Below are positions 1 through 11,700 of a DNA stretch of 64,000 bases, piece by piece. The position numbers and the translations under genes were made by a program. Where the stretch lies: the NCBI RefSeq assembly GCF_014851395.1, contig NW_024044459.1, positions 434,001 through 498,000 on the forward strand, given 5' to 3'. The notes under the pieces were generated by a model. That model did no database searches and had not been told where the DNA came from. It saw nothing but the letters and a program-made list of their open reading frames with translations. Source of the stretch: Micropterus salmoides. Taxonomy: Eukaryota > Chordata > Actinopteri > Centrarchiformes > Centrarchidae. The number at the start of each line of letters is the position of its first letter. The first letter of the stretch is position 1.

Positions 1-480
1 GAAGGCAGTTTTGACTCCCCTCTGTAGCCCTTCTCCCTCTCTGCTCCTCTCTCCCCCCTAAAGCCCACAGAACCTGCCTGAGCTTTCCAGAACAAAAAGC
101 AGCTACTTCAGAGTTTATCATCGACTCATGATGCCTGTGGTCCTTTATCTCCTAAATATTTTGGCTATAGCCTTTTTTGTTGCAGTTTTTATGGTTTTAG
201 TGAATTTATAAAGATGCTGTTTGTTCTGTTTTTGTAGTTTATTCCACAGTAAAGCTATATTTGTTAAGCTATAAGATGTTCACAGTAACCAGGCAAAGGC
301 TGCTATGGTTTAAGTCTCTAACACAGATTGAGCGTAATTTGTTGCCCATGTTTCCTGGCAATAAAATAAACAGTTGTCATTTCATGATACTTAATCATCT
401 GTTAACTTTAACACTTAATACATTGTTTTTAGGACCAATTAAATAAATATACAGTATACTGTATAATGCTACATGATAAA
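1..480. other. Non-coding, nothing recognised
   Basis: No convincing exon, RNA gene or repeat boundary was seen. The first 70 bases are pyrimidine-rich and the rest is AT-rich. A short open frame here has no recognisable protein features and is probably chance. Confidence 0.4.
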
Positions 481-489
481 TAAAAGGCT

Positions 490-576
490 CCAAATAGGCC
501 CGGTGATCGGTATCGGCCGATACTGCTTTCAGCAATCGGTGATCGGCCCAAAAAATCCTGATCGGAGCACCTCTAG
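490..576 (-). mobile_element. hAT-like non-autonomous transposon end
   Basis: The block repeats the words GATCGG and CGGCCGAT around a core and ends in GATCGGAGCACCTCTAG. On the minus strand this reads as a terminus beginning with a GGTGCTCCGATC-type sequence, which I recognise as the end of a widespread fish hAT-type non-autonomous element. It abuts the broken end of the LINE at 577, so it marks where that LINE was cut. No matching second terminus was found. Confidence 0.45.
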
Positions 577-1590
577 GATCAGCAGCTCCTTGGGCAGGTT
601 GAACTTCCTGAGCTGACGCAGGAAGTACATCCTCTGCTGGGCTTCTTGATGATGGTGTCAGTGTTGGGCTCCCACTTCAGGTCCTGGGATATAGTGGATC
701 CCAGAAACCTGAAGGATTCCACAGCAGACACAGGGCTGTTGAGTATGGTGATGGGGGGCAGAGTGGGGGGGCTACTCTGGAAGTCCACGGTCATCTCCAC
801 AGTTTTGAGCGTGTTAAGCTCCAGGTTGTTCTGACCACACCAGAGAACCAGCTGATCAACCTCCCGTCTGTAGGCCGACTCGTCCCAGATGAGGCCGATG
901 ACCGTTGTGTCGTCAGCGAACTTCAGGAGTTGGACAAATGGGTCTCCTGAGGTGCAGGCGTTGGTGTAGAGGGAGAAGAGCAGTGGGGAGAGCACACACC
1001 CCTGGGGGGCACCATTGCTGATAGTCCGGGTGCTGGATGTGATGTTCCCCAGCCTCACCTGCTGACTCCTGTCAGTCAGGAAGTCTGTGATCCACTGACA
1101 GGTGGAGGCTGGCACAGTGAGCTGGGTGAGTTTGGTGCTGAGGATGTCCGGGATGATGATGTTGAACGCCGAGCTGAAGTCCACAAACAGGATCCTAGTA
1201 TATGTCCCTGGAGAGTCGAGGTGTTGCAGGATGTGATGCAGACCCAAGTTGACAGCATCATCCACTGACCTGTTAGCCCTGTAGGCAAACTGCAGGGGGT
1301 CCAGCAGGGGGCCTGTAATGTCCTTCAGGTGGGCCAACACCAGTCTTTCAAAGGACTTCATTACTACAGATGTCAGGGCGACGGGCCTGTAGTCATTCAG
1401 ACCAGAGATGGAGGGGTTTTTGGGGACCGGATGACTGGAGCGTTTGAAGCAGGAGGCAGGATGGGGACACACTGTCGGGGCCAGGAGCCTTACTGAGGTG
1501 GCTCACGTCCTCTTCACCGATCTTGAGTGCAGGTGAGGGGTCAGAGAGGAGGGGGGTGACAGCATGGCAGTGGGGAAAGGTGATTGTTAG
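577..1590 (-). pseudogene. LINE reverse transcriptase fragment (CR1/L2/Rex1-like)
   Basis: The longest open stretch (1472 to 579) is about 297 codons of non-LTR reverse transcriptase. It shows NDYRPVALTSVVMKSFERLV near the start, the palm aspartate block FVDFSSAFN, the GAPQGCVLSPLLFSLYTNA block and the catalytic box KFADDTTV. The frame continues degraded to about 1590 upstream. After the FRFLGSTIS motif it shifts frame, and the product is cut at 577 where a hAT-like end begins, so the thumb and C-terminus are missing. The endonuclease domain is absent as well, giving a 5'- and 3'-truncated copy. The clade is judged from motif wording only; CR1, L2 and Rex1 are not separated here. Confidence 0.85.
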
Positions 1591-2230
1591 GGCCTAAGAA
1601 GGAAACGTGCACCAAACTTTGCATACATGTCTGAAGTGGCAAAAAATTACGTATTTTATGGGTCCTGCACATGGGTGTGGCAAAATGGCTCGCTAGCTCC
1701 ACCTACAAAATTGGAAGAAATTAGCCCCTCAGCCATGTTCAACCTACATGCACGATATATTTTGGGGACGTGAATCATATCAAGACGCACAAAAAAGTCT
1801 CGAGGACCTATACCCCTAATGCAACAGGAAGTCCACCATTTTGAATTGAAAGTGCAATTTTAGCCTATTTTATACCATTTACAGAGTGCATACTTTAACA
1901 AATTCCTCCTAGAGAATTAATCTAATCAACTTCAGATTTTTGCAGTGCACTTTAAACCCATTGGCGATTAAGTTGTACAAACGGTGAGTTTTATCGTCCA
2001 CGAGCGTGCCCGTGGCGTCGAAAATCGATGATTCGCCACAAAACAGGAAGTTGTAACTTCGGTATACATGCTCACATCTGTACCAAATTTGACATGGATA
2101 ATAACGGTCTAGCCCTGAACAAATCCATATGCCAACATTCACTAAAAGTCATACCGCCACCTGTTGGCAATGCTGGAAATGACACGTTTTACACTATAAT
2201 GGACTACTAACTTAGCCATGTCACAGCTGT
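1591..2230. repeat. Unclassified interspersed repeat
   Basis: The text (GTGCACCAAACTTTGCATAC, CACCTGTTGGCAATGCTGG, paired AACAGGAAGT words) resembles a dispersed fish repeat I have seen without a firm class. Overlapping short frames on both strands look like chance. No termini or target duplication could be defined. Confidence 0.35.
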
Positions 2231-3714
2231 GTTGGAGTATTTTACCATTACAGACTACATAGAGGTGAAATACAGAAATATATTTTTCACCCTCGCCTGG
2301 TTAAAAAAAGCTATATTTTAATGCAATAAACCATCAAAACCATCATAAGGTAGATTATAATGCACCAGAATATCTTCTAATACACCTGGAATACAACTGT
2401 AACTGTAAATTTGATGAAAAGAAACTGATATACAACAGTTATTACACAATCTTTCTTATATCAGCCATATATCAGGCGAATGTCCATGTTTTGGCCATGT
2501 TCACTTTTATTGGTAGTTATCTTCAAAACATTATTTCTCTCCATACAACCACGTTCCAAATAACATAAAGCTTCCAAAACATTGAAATATTGATAAAAAC
2601 AGTCAATATATATGACCAAAAGCACTCCCATGCTTTACAGGCCCACAGCTTGAACAGGTCTGAAAAAATAGTCTGCAATAGGAGTGTAAATGTATTGTAA
2701 TAAAGTTTCGCCCTTTTGAACCTCAATTTTCAGCGTTTCAAAACGTTTTTTCACACATTTACACACCCGTTTTCAGATCACCATTTACAAGGTTTCAAAC
2801 CTGGAAAACAAACTAATACACTGGGAGAACACTGACAAATTTGAAACTGTTTGTTCTGAAGAAGGAAAACTCAAAAACAAGACTGTTTTATTTTTCTACA
2901 TTTTGCAAGCTTGCAAATCTTAGTTTTCGATCTTGCATAACTTTTTTTTGTAAGATTTTGAGTTTTCAAATACTTAGTTTCATCCTTTCAGAACTTTATT
3001 TTCAGTTTTGAATCAAGGCAGGATATTAATCCCATAGATAACATGCTTCAGGTCTTGGCCAATCAGAAGACAGTGGGCTTGGGGGGGGGGGGGGGGGGCT
3101 TAAAGAGATAGGAGCATCTACAGCTTGTTCTGACAGAGGCTGAAATGAAGGCCTGCATGAACTTTGAATCATGCAAAGCTGCACAGGAGTCACAGAACTA
3201 CAATATAGGACTGGAAAAGCAGTTTAATAGGTCTCCTTTAACCAGCACGCCAGCGCGTTTTCCTCTTCCTTAACTGTTATTCCTTCATCATTACGTGCTA
3301 CATAAATTGAAGAGCAGAGTAAAAGTGAATGTGGGAATTTGCTCCGGGCCCAAGTAGTTTTCCGTTTATTTTCATAACGTCCATAGATCAACAGAAAAGT
3401 AATCGACAACAGGTTTTTAATTTTAATCAAGCAAAAAGGCCCCACAGTCTCTAGTTGCAGCTTCTGCAACATGAGGACTTTCTGCTCCTCCCTGTAAACT
3501 GAATATCTTTGGGTTTGACAGTTGGTTGGACAAAACATATTTCAAGATGCCAGCCTAGGCTTCTGGGAAACTGCATGTTTCGCTATTTCATAGACCAAAC
3601 AAGTAATCAGAAAAAGTAATTGACAAATTGATCAATAAGGAAAGTTCATCTTAGTTAGTGAACTGCAAAGCACACCTTGTAACTGGCTGTCCTTATTCTG
3701 AATCGGATTCGCAG
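2231..3714. other. AT-rich non-coding DNA (presumed golph3 intron)
   Basis: This lies upstream of the first golph3 exon seen and is presumably part of its preceding intron. It holds a pure G run of about 20 bases at 3079-3097, AT-rich low-complexity DNA, and nothing that resembles the missing golph3 exons. Confidence 0.4.
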
Positions 3715-6700
3715 GTAATTTGTAAGTCAGATGCTCCGACAGGCGACGTGCTCCTGGATGAAGCTCTGAAACACATCAAAGACACCCAACCCCCGGAGAC
3801 CGTGCAGAGCTGGATCGAACTGCTCAGTGGTGAGTTCAACTGCTTCATCGGCTCACAGCCCCACGCTGGTGCTGTGTAGAAAGGGGTCTAGAAACAAAAT
3901 GGATCCATGCTGCCTCATGCCGTTTGGACCCAACTGAATTTTGAGGTATACGTCTCACGTGTTTTGAAAATGCAGGCTTCTTACAAGTGTATGTCTGCAC
4001 TTACAGACTGGGCCCTGAGTGCTATGGGTTTGAATTATAAAGTTAGAAGTAGAACATTTTGTTTTACACAATCGCATGTCAAACATCAGCTGATGTGAAT
4101 GCAATGCATTTGGTTATTTATGTAAAATGTAAATGCTTTTACACTACATCTGCATTCACTCACATTCATACACTGAGCCTAAGTGCTCAAACAGAAACTA
4201 ACATTCACTGACATTCATTCACTGAGTCTAAGTGCTCAAACAGAAACTAACATTCACTCACATTCATTCACTGAGTCTAAGTGCTCAAACAGAAACTAAC
4301 ATTCACTCACATTCATTCACTGAGTCTAAGTGCTCAAACAGAAACTAACATTCACTCACATTCATTCACTGAGCCTAAGTGCTCAAACAGAAACTAACAT
4401 TCACTCACATTCATACACTGAGCCTAAGTGCTCAAACAGAAACTAACATTCACTCACATTCATTCACTGAGCCTAAGTGCTCAAACAGAAACTAACATTC
4501 ACTCACATTCATTCACTGAGCCTAAGTGCTCAAACAGAAACTAACATTCACTCACATTCATTCACTGAGCCTAAGTGCTCAAACAGAAACTAACATTCAC
4601 TCACATTCATTCACTGAGCCTAAGTGCTCAAACAGAAACTAACATTCACTCACATTCATTCACTGAGTCTAAGTGCTCAAACAGAAACTAACATTCACTC
4701 ACATTCATTCAGTGAGCCTAAGTGCTCAAACAGAAACTAACATTCACTCACATTCATACACTGAGCCTAAGTGCTCAAACAGAAACTAACATTCACTCAC
4801 ATTCATTCACTGAGTCTAAGTGCTCAAACAGAAACTAACATTCACTCACATTCATTCACTGAGCCTAAGTGCTCAAACAGAAACTAACATTCACTCACAT
4901 TCATTCACTGAGCCTAAGTGCTCAAACAGAAACTAACATTCACTCACATTCATTCACTGAGCCTAAGTGCTCAAACAGAAACTAACATTCACTCACATTC
5001 ATTCACTGAGCCTAAGTGCTCAAACAGAAACTAACATTCACTCACATTCATTCACTGAGCCTAAGTGCTCAAACAGAAACTAACATTCACTCACATTCAT
5101 TCACTGAGCCTAAGTGCTCAAACAGAAACTAACATTCACACACAATTCGAGGGTTCAGTATCTTGCCCAATGATACCTTGACATGTAGCCTGGAGGAGCT
5201 GGGAACCGCCAACCTTCCGATTAATGGGCAACCCGCTCTACCTCCTGAGCCACAGCCGCCCCTTTTTTATGCATTTTTGATCAAGTTGACAGACCCTGCA
5301 TTAACAAAGGAATCTGTGTTTGTAGGCTGTCAGACTTTGGGGCGATTAGCAAAAACAATAGAACCCTTTTGGGATCAAATAATACCAGGAATTCAGGAGT
5401 GCTGGAAATTAAACATGGAACTAAATGTCCCATTCAAGCATTCTAGGTTGCATTTCCACTGAATCTGAAGAACTGTGAAGATTGGTCACAGTAAAAGATT
5501 AAAGACACTGGCAAGAAATACAGAGGTAGAACAGGAGAAGATGCCAGATTCCAGGAACATTCATGGTGGAAACTTTTCTAGGTAGGAAGGTAGATTTATT
5601 TTGTCACAATATAACAGATTATATAATGAAATTGAGCTTTGTAAGTCCCTTCTGCTACATAGCAGACATTATACATTAATACAGAATCAATTATAAAAAC
5701 AGAAATAAACAATGTTCAATGGGAATTAACAGGAATAAAATAGGGTTATTTGGCCAGGCTGTATTTATCATGCAGATAGAAACAAGTATTTTACCATATT
5801 ATAAGCAGACATAACTGGAAACCCTTTTAGTGGAAGTGAAAACATTTCAAATTTAGTTGAGTTGAATTTTAGTTTAATGAGTTGGCTCATTAAGGCTGTG
5901 TTGAACTTTCATTGGATAACAACAAAACAAACATTCCCTGTAGCCCCTGGCTGCAGTGTGCAATGTGGGCACACTGAAGCCAGGGGCTTCTCTTTTCTTT
6001 GAAGACCATTGAATCCATTCATTTGTGAAATACATATACACGTGTAATGTGCTACGTTGCGTTATCTAGCTAGCAAGTTAACTAATGGAGAAAGGAACTA
6101 GTGAAAATGCCATCATACAATGTGGGCTACATGCAGACTAAGGCGTTAAAATAACACCTCATTTCTGAAATGTTCTACAATAAATAAGGAGTGAAAATAG
6201 TTGAATTAAAACTCCTCAATTAGCACATGCGATGAAGCAACATCCCACATGGCAATAGCAAGCTAGCAAAACTAGCAGAAGGTCTTAACAAGTTAGAAAC
6301 TGTATACATTGCTTTAGGCTACTATCTGCTGATTTACTGAAATATCATAATAAAAATGGAATAGGGCTGGGCAATAAAACAGTGATAATTATCGCAATAT
6401 AATTTTCCTCAACAATATAATAAATGTTCAATATATCGCCAATATTTGCATTAATTCATTTGAATCACAAACAAATTAGCACCTAATATTTCTATGAAGA
6501 TATTTATTTTGTTGAGAAAAAAGATTTACTAATCATGTTTGTTGAAAAAGATAATAGTTTTGAATGTTCTACCTCAGATTTGTGAAGTGATCCTCTGTTT
6601 GGCATCAAGTGTTTTTCACATTCTGACCATAAAAAAAAGTTTAGCAACATGATTAATCATCTGGTTCCCTTCAGGAACAAAAACCAGCCTTTAAACTTGA

Positions 6701-7889
6701 AAGAAATGATGATTTGACATTTATCCTGATAATTATCGATATCAAATGATCCATCCATCCATTGTCAACTGCTTATCCCTGCGTACAGGGGGCTGGAGCC
6801 AATCCCAGCGGACGTCGGGCGAAAGGCGGGGTCCACCCTGGACAGGTCGCCAGTCCATCGCAGGGCCACACATAGACAAACAAACAAATACATTTCATGT
6901 TGTTTGATATCAATATTTATGACTATTATAAATGTTTAATTTTTGAGTTTAAACTGTTCTTTATGATCAGAACATGACAAACACTTTCCAAACAGTGGAT
7001 CACTTAATAAATCTGAGGCAGCATATTCAAAACAACTGATAAAATCTTTTTTTTTTTAACAAATTTGCTCAAGTAAAATTAAGTAAAACCATTTTCAGTC
7101 CTTTTTCCCCAAAAAAGAAATATCTGAATAGAAAAATTAAGTGCTGACTGGTTCATGATTCAAATAAATCATTTATTGATCATTTGTTATATTGATATTG
7201 AGAAAATGATATTGCAGTAATTATTATTGTTTTATTGCCCGGGCCTCGTGCATGGCTACAAGTCGAATGGTTTTAACCGTTAACTTTTAGCTTTTAAGCA
7301 AAACTTGCTGTAAGACTTAGGATTGCTTTTTAATGTGCTTTCCTCCCCCAAATAAGTTGACCGAAAATGATGCTACCCTTTGCAACCATCATTCCAGATG
7401 TAGATGAGCACAGCACCTTTTTTGTGACAACATTAACTGTCTTGTTTTATCGACTCTTCTTTAGGGGAGACGTGGAACCCCCTGAAGCTTCATTATCAAC
7501 TGCGGAACGTCCGTGAACGACTGGCCAAAAACCTTGTGGAAAAAGGCGTCCTCACTACTGAGAAGCAGAACTTCCTGCTCTTTGACATGACCACACATCC
7601 TCTGACTAACAACAACATCAAGCAACGCCTCATCAAGAAGGTCCAGGAGGCCGTACTGGACAAGTGGGTGAATGACCCCCATCGAATGGACAAGCGGCTG
7701 CTTGCGCTCATCTTCTTAGCCCATTCCTCCGATGTCCTGGAAAATGCCTTCGCCCCGCTGCTAGACGACCAATATGACCTGGCCATGAAGAGAGTGCGGC
7801 AGCTGCTCGAGCTGGAGCCCGAGGGGGAGAGCATGAAGGCCAACACCAACGAGCTGCTATGGGCTGTGGTGGCTGCTTTCACCAAATGA
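3715..7889 (+). CDS. golph3: golph3, last two coding exons (partial gene)
   Basis: GOLPH3 is a peripheral trans-Golgi protein that binds PI4P and recruits Golgi glycosyltransferases and myosin XVIIIA. Exon 3715-3829 follows a CAG acceptor, encodes VICKSDAPTGDVLLDEALKH onward and ends in phase 1 at GT. Exon 7465-7889 follows TTTAG, restores the frame as G-E-T-W-N-P and runs to TGA, giving about 179 residues in total. The second exon contains LRNVRERLAKNL, the helix carrying family lipid-binding arginines, the hydrophobic hairpin QNFLLFDMTT, and the conserved end ANTNELLWAVVAAFTK. Splice phases agree and the frame has no stops, so the gene looks intact. The N-terminal exons, with the start codon and the rest of the PI4P pocket, are left of the window. 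The paralogue golph3l is a less likely alternative because the C-terminus reads like golph3. Confidence 0.9.
4130..5262 (-). repeat. tRNA-like-headed SINE carrying a 49-bp minisatellite
   Basis: The minus-strand head (5262 downward) reads GGCTGTGGCTCAGGAGGTAG then GGTTCCCAGCTCC, like Pol III A and B boxes. The body matches a second copy at 18624-18871. The 3' tail is shortened by an internal deletion near 4130. Between about 4150 and 5143 the internal stretch containing TAAGTGCTCAAACAGAAACT is repeated about 20 times in a 49-bp unit. Copies differ only at a few sites (CATTCAT/CATACAC, GAGTCTA/GAGCCTA). It lies in the last golph3 intron, antisense to the gene. Confidence 0.75.
5263..6362. other. 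golph3 intron, unassigned, with a short hairpin
   Basis: Intronic DNA with no recognised exon. A 20-bp near-perfect inverted repeat lies at 5942-5988 and is listed separately. An open frame near 5280-5462 after the SINE matched nothing I recognise. Confidence 0.4.
5942..5988. other. Near-perfect 20-bp hairpin in golph3 intron
   Basis: Arm AGCCCCTGGCTGCAGTGTGC (5942-5961), loop AATGTGG, and arm GCACACTGAAGCCAGGGGCT (5969-5988) pair at 19 of 20 positions. The size fits a small foldback or a short miRNA-like stem, but the loop is small and the flanks pair poorly. Confidence 0.6.
6363..7246. mobile_element. hAT-like foldback element, non-autonomous
   Basis: The left end GGGCTGGGCAATAAAACA (from 6364) and the right end, read on the minus strand as GGCCCGGGCAATAAAACA (to 7246), are inverted repeats. 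Similarity continues inward: the segment at 6552-6634 is matched in reverse complement by 6966-7045, including CTCAGATTTRTKAAGTGATC. The whole element is therefore a long imperfect palindrome. Its centre (GATATCAAATG / TTTGATATC) is split by another repeat at 6751-6893. No transposase is encoded and no target duplication could be confirmed. Confidence 0.7.
6751..6893 (+). repeat. Interspersed fish repeat inserted at palindrome centre
   Basis: Begins CCATCCATCCATT and contains AACTGCTTATCCCTGCG, GGGGCTGGAGCCAATCCCAG, CACCCTGGACAGGTCGCCAG and CCATCGCAGGGCCACACA. This is a very common teleost repeat of uncertain class, possibly a LINE 3' end or SINE body. It separates the two arms of the surrounding foldback element. 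Confidence 0.7.
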
Positions 7890-8535
7890 GGTGACCACAC
7901 AGAGGACAGAAAGCAGTCGAGGCGTTCAAAGTGGCATTGTACGTTGGGGTAGGAGTACTGGCCCCAACATGGTGACGTGACTGAAGTACAGTTTCCCCCC
8001 TGCCTGGACTTTTGAAATGGGCTGCCCTCTCTTCTTGTCCCTCATTTTCTTATCCTTCCCGATAAGTGTTGATCCTTGTTGCCCCTCCCCGGTGTCATTT
8101 CACTTTTGCTAAAAAATAATAACTGACTGAACTCTGAATGAAGTGGTTGGTGATATTGGTGAGGCTGAAATTAGGATGTCAATTCATATCCTTTCTTTTC
8201 TATTGGGTCTGTCTTTGAGCTAGTTTCTGAAAGGTACGTGGCACAGGTTACTAGGGTAGCATCCTGACACACCTGAGGATACAGTAACCTTGACGTACAT
8301 GTACTGATCCATGTACAGGGCAGAGAGGCTTTAAATGGATATCCTCTAACAAATGTGTCTTCAGTGTCACAGCATTCTGTGGCTTTCAGAATTAGTACTA
8401 GGAGACAAGGAATGTGGTCAGATCCAAAAGAGTCCATTACCTAGTACTGAGTGGGGTCAACATTAAGGACTCATTTCCAGATGTTTTCTCCGTTTTACCC
8501 CATTTATCTATTAAATAGACATGTGCAGGCACGTA
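7890..8535 (+). other. golph3 3' UTR, proximal part
   Basis: Sequence directly after the golph3 stop. No clear AATAAA occurs close to the stop; ATTAAA at 8510 and 9088 and AATAAA at 9520 and 10473 are all possible signals, so the transcript end is not fixed. Frames here show no protein features. Confidence 0.5.
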
Positions 8536-8775
8536 GGGGGCTGGAGACTCTCCCAGCTCACACCGGCCAGGGGGAGGGGTACACCGTGGACCCTGTATAT
8601 CACAGGGCTGACACACCGAGCGAGACAACCATTCATCTGCAGCCAATTTAAAGCTTCCAGGTCACCTGACCTGTATGTCTTTGGACTGTGGGAAAGGCCC
8701 CATCCCTGCTGGATTCAGACTGAAGATATTCTTGCTGTAAGACTACAGCGCTAACCACTGAGAGACCGTGCCACC
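8536..8775 (-). repeat. tRNA-derived SINE fragment
   Basis: On the minus strand the end reads GGCACGGTCTCTCAGTGGTTAG, followed by a degraded B box, then AGTCCAAAGACATACAGGTC. This resembles the common fish tRNA-derived SINE. The distal part contains the GGGGCTGGAGACTCTCCCAG text, related to the repeat at 6751. It lies just beyond, or inside, the golph3 3' UTR. Confidence 0.65.
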
Positions 8776-11700
8776 AAACATTCCATCCCTTCTGCCCAAA
8801 GTTGCGTAGAAGATCAAGCCTAGACATGAATAGAAGCTTATTGTACAGTCGGGGAAGATGGAGTGCATTGGTTACTTAGACCTCAGCTCAGTTTAATAGT
8901 TTAGAAAAACTTTCAAAATGAAAAGCCAAAACTGTTGAACATGATTAGATCTGTTCAGGGTATTGTGTAAAAATAGTGCTGGAGTAATACAATTCTTAAA
9001 TTCTGCTAACAGTGTAGAATTGATGGGCTATAATACAATGATGATGGAAGGGATATATATAAATATTAATAATGATCCTTTCAGACATTAAAAAGTGAAA
9101 ATAGGTCACACTGTTTAAAATATCCTTTGGCCAGTAGTTTGTGTTTATAACGAAACATAAATTGTAGATGCACTGTCAAAATGTGTGCATGTCTAATATA
9201 AGACAGGGTCCATTCAGGATTCCGGTCTGTAAGTCGGTAAACTTATCTTAGTCTGGGTGCAGTGTCGTGACTTTGGCTTGTATCTCCTTGATAAAAACAC
9301 ATTTGTAATTTGCAGGAACTAACGGAGGACAGCAGGCCCGATCAGTGCCAGCTGTCCTACGTTAGTTCTGGACTTATAGCTTCCATTTACTGGTGAATTT
9401 AAATATAATCAGAATTGAAGTCATGCGCAGGGCTTAATGCAGGAGAAATGCATTTCTGATGGTCTTCTCCTCAGCTTTTGAGTTTGTGTATGCTACCTGG
9501 ACTTCGAGCATCAGGAGCAATAAACCCCCTCAAGTCATGCTCAAGACAAATATCATACTCTAATATGAAGATGGATTTGAATTCTGAGTCTTCTCCAGCA
9601 CACTGGAGGTCCAAGATGTGTCAAGTTGCTATTAAACAGACCGGATCAGACACAAACTGCTAGCAGCTCATTGACATGATTAGATTTGATAGGCTTTATT
9701 GCCTGTGTTTAAACCTAATGAAAGAGAGACACACTGTGTGCAGTGACTCCACACAGCATCTAATGTCCTCACTGTGGAAGCCTTGTCTGTAAATCAGGCA
9801 GCTTCAGAGATGGTGGTGTATTTCTTTCCATTTTTCACGGAGCTAGGCTGGCAGTTCATCCTGCTTCCAGGCTGTGTGCTCTGCTAAACGTAATCCAGAC
9901 CTGTCACTGTACTGATTGCACAGATCTGAATAGATTGATCCTTTCATGTGGGCATGGGCTTGCTGCATTTCCTAAACAGTCAGTGATTTTATTTTATTTT
10001 TTCTGAAAATAAATCCACTGGATTTTACTAAACTTTGAAAAAGTCGAATGGATTATCAAACATGCTCACAAAAGCTGGGCTCACATTCCAGAAGCTGACA
10101 CGTATACTTGTATACTCTACTCGTATTTATATCAGGCAAAAATTCAAAGGTCACTTTGTAACAATTGCATGTCATGGTTCAGCTGCACTGTCTGTGAGAA
10201 TAATGGACATTGTGCTGTAAAAACATTCAACTAAGCCTTTTCACCACGGACCATACATTGCTCTTAATTTTCTACTGCCTCAGTGTTCTTTTCACATTTG
10301 TTTAACTGTTCTGTTTTAACAAACTTTTGCTACTCAGCCTCATGGAGCTTGTGAAAGGCTGTATTACAGATAGCCTCCTCCTGTTATTGTATGTAGCAAA
10401 GGGCTGGGGGGGATTAGTGAGTGACCAATCACCTCACATTGCAGAGTGAATATGAGATTATATATGTTACCTAAATAAAGGGACCGCCAGTCTGTGTGTT
10501 TTCTTTGACCCTAGAAAAAAATAAACCAAGTGCTTGGAAGTGCCTAATCATACAACTGATTTAAATTTTCATTTGAACAGAACGTCTGTGTCCCATGTGG
10601 GGATAGTGGTGTAGCTCACAGCAATTTATTGATTTTATGAGGTCATAGACTACAGCCTGTGCGCAGTGCTGTGTGTTTCTGAGTTTCAGTGTGACTTATT
10701 TACCGGTTGGATGCACTTATTTTATTGTGGAGTACAAATCAACAAAATCCACATGATGTGAGGTCATCCTGAATCCCAGTGGATCTGAGTAGAGTTTATG
10801 AAAACGCATCTGCACAGCGTTCACCTGTGTTACCGTGGCTGCGGTCAAAGTGGAGAAAATATTCTTTACTGAACACTTTTTCTTTGACCTTGATGGACAG
10901 TCTTCACAAAGTCAAGGAATGATGCGAAGGAGAATTCATACGCACTTAGAAAGTTTATTTTGAAAATGATATTAGTGCAGTTGGACTCTGAGCACTGCGG
11001 TTTTCTTTTCCTAACACATGGGAGACAAGTGCAGTGACAAATATTCATGCTTTAAAAAAAGATTGGGTTCTGTCCAACACAGAATCACACCTCTGAAAGG
11101 ATGTTTTCAATGTACACACGGCACATTTAACCGTCCGTTACTATAGGAAGGAACAACAACATGGATGGTTAAAAAGATTGAAACAAATGGGATTGAAAGG
11201 ATGAAATTAAAGTGGTCATTCTGCTCATTTTCAGATTTATATTAGTAAGGGGGTGTACAAGAAAAGGTTTACATGGTTTCACTTACACAAAACACATTCC
11301 AAACAATCCTGACACGTTCACTCCAAAGTCTGTGAGAAGAACGCTCCTCAATGTACAGTAAGTTCATTTGTTTAAAAAATCAAATAGCTGCAGCTGGAAA
11401 TCAGCCTAGATCCCACTGTGTACTCTGTGTGAATAATCACGCATTCCAAAAAGCAGATTTTCTGTCCTCTGGTGAAGTCTAGCCATGCTGACAATCAGTA
11501 GAAGTAAATAGTTTTCATAGGAAACTAACGTTGTCTACGTTAGAGTCTACTTCCAATAAAAAACCTGACAGTGGGGTGTGTGGATTATCCAGAGTAAAAG
11601 GGACACCGTCAAGGCATGTACCTGTCACGCTCTTTAAATGTCGTGTTTCAATGCTTTGAGCAAAATTGTCCTCAGAGACAGATATCTCAAAAGCTGAAAA

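Noticed and set aside
4150..5143. CRISPR-like direct repeat array
   Set aside because: The 49-bp unit is contiguous and has no spacers; it is a SINE-derived minisatellite.
5263..5462. Open frame after the intronic SINE, with KESVFVGCQTLGRLAKTIEP
   Set aside because: No family recognised, no splice support inside the golph3 intron, and the start lies in SINE sequence.
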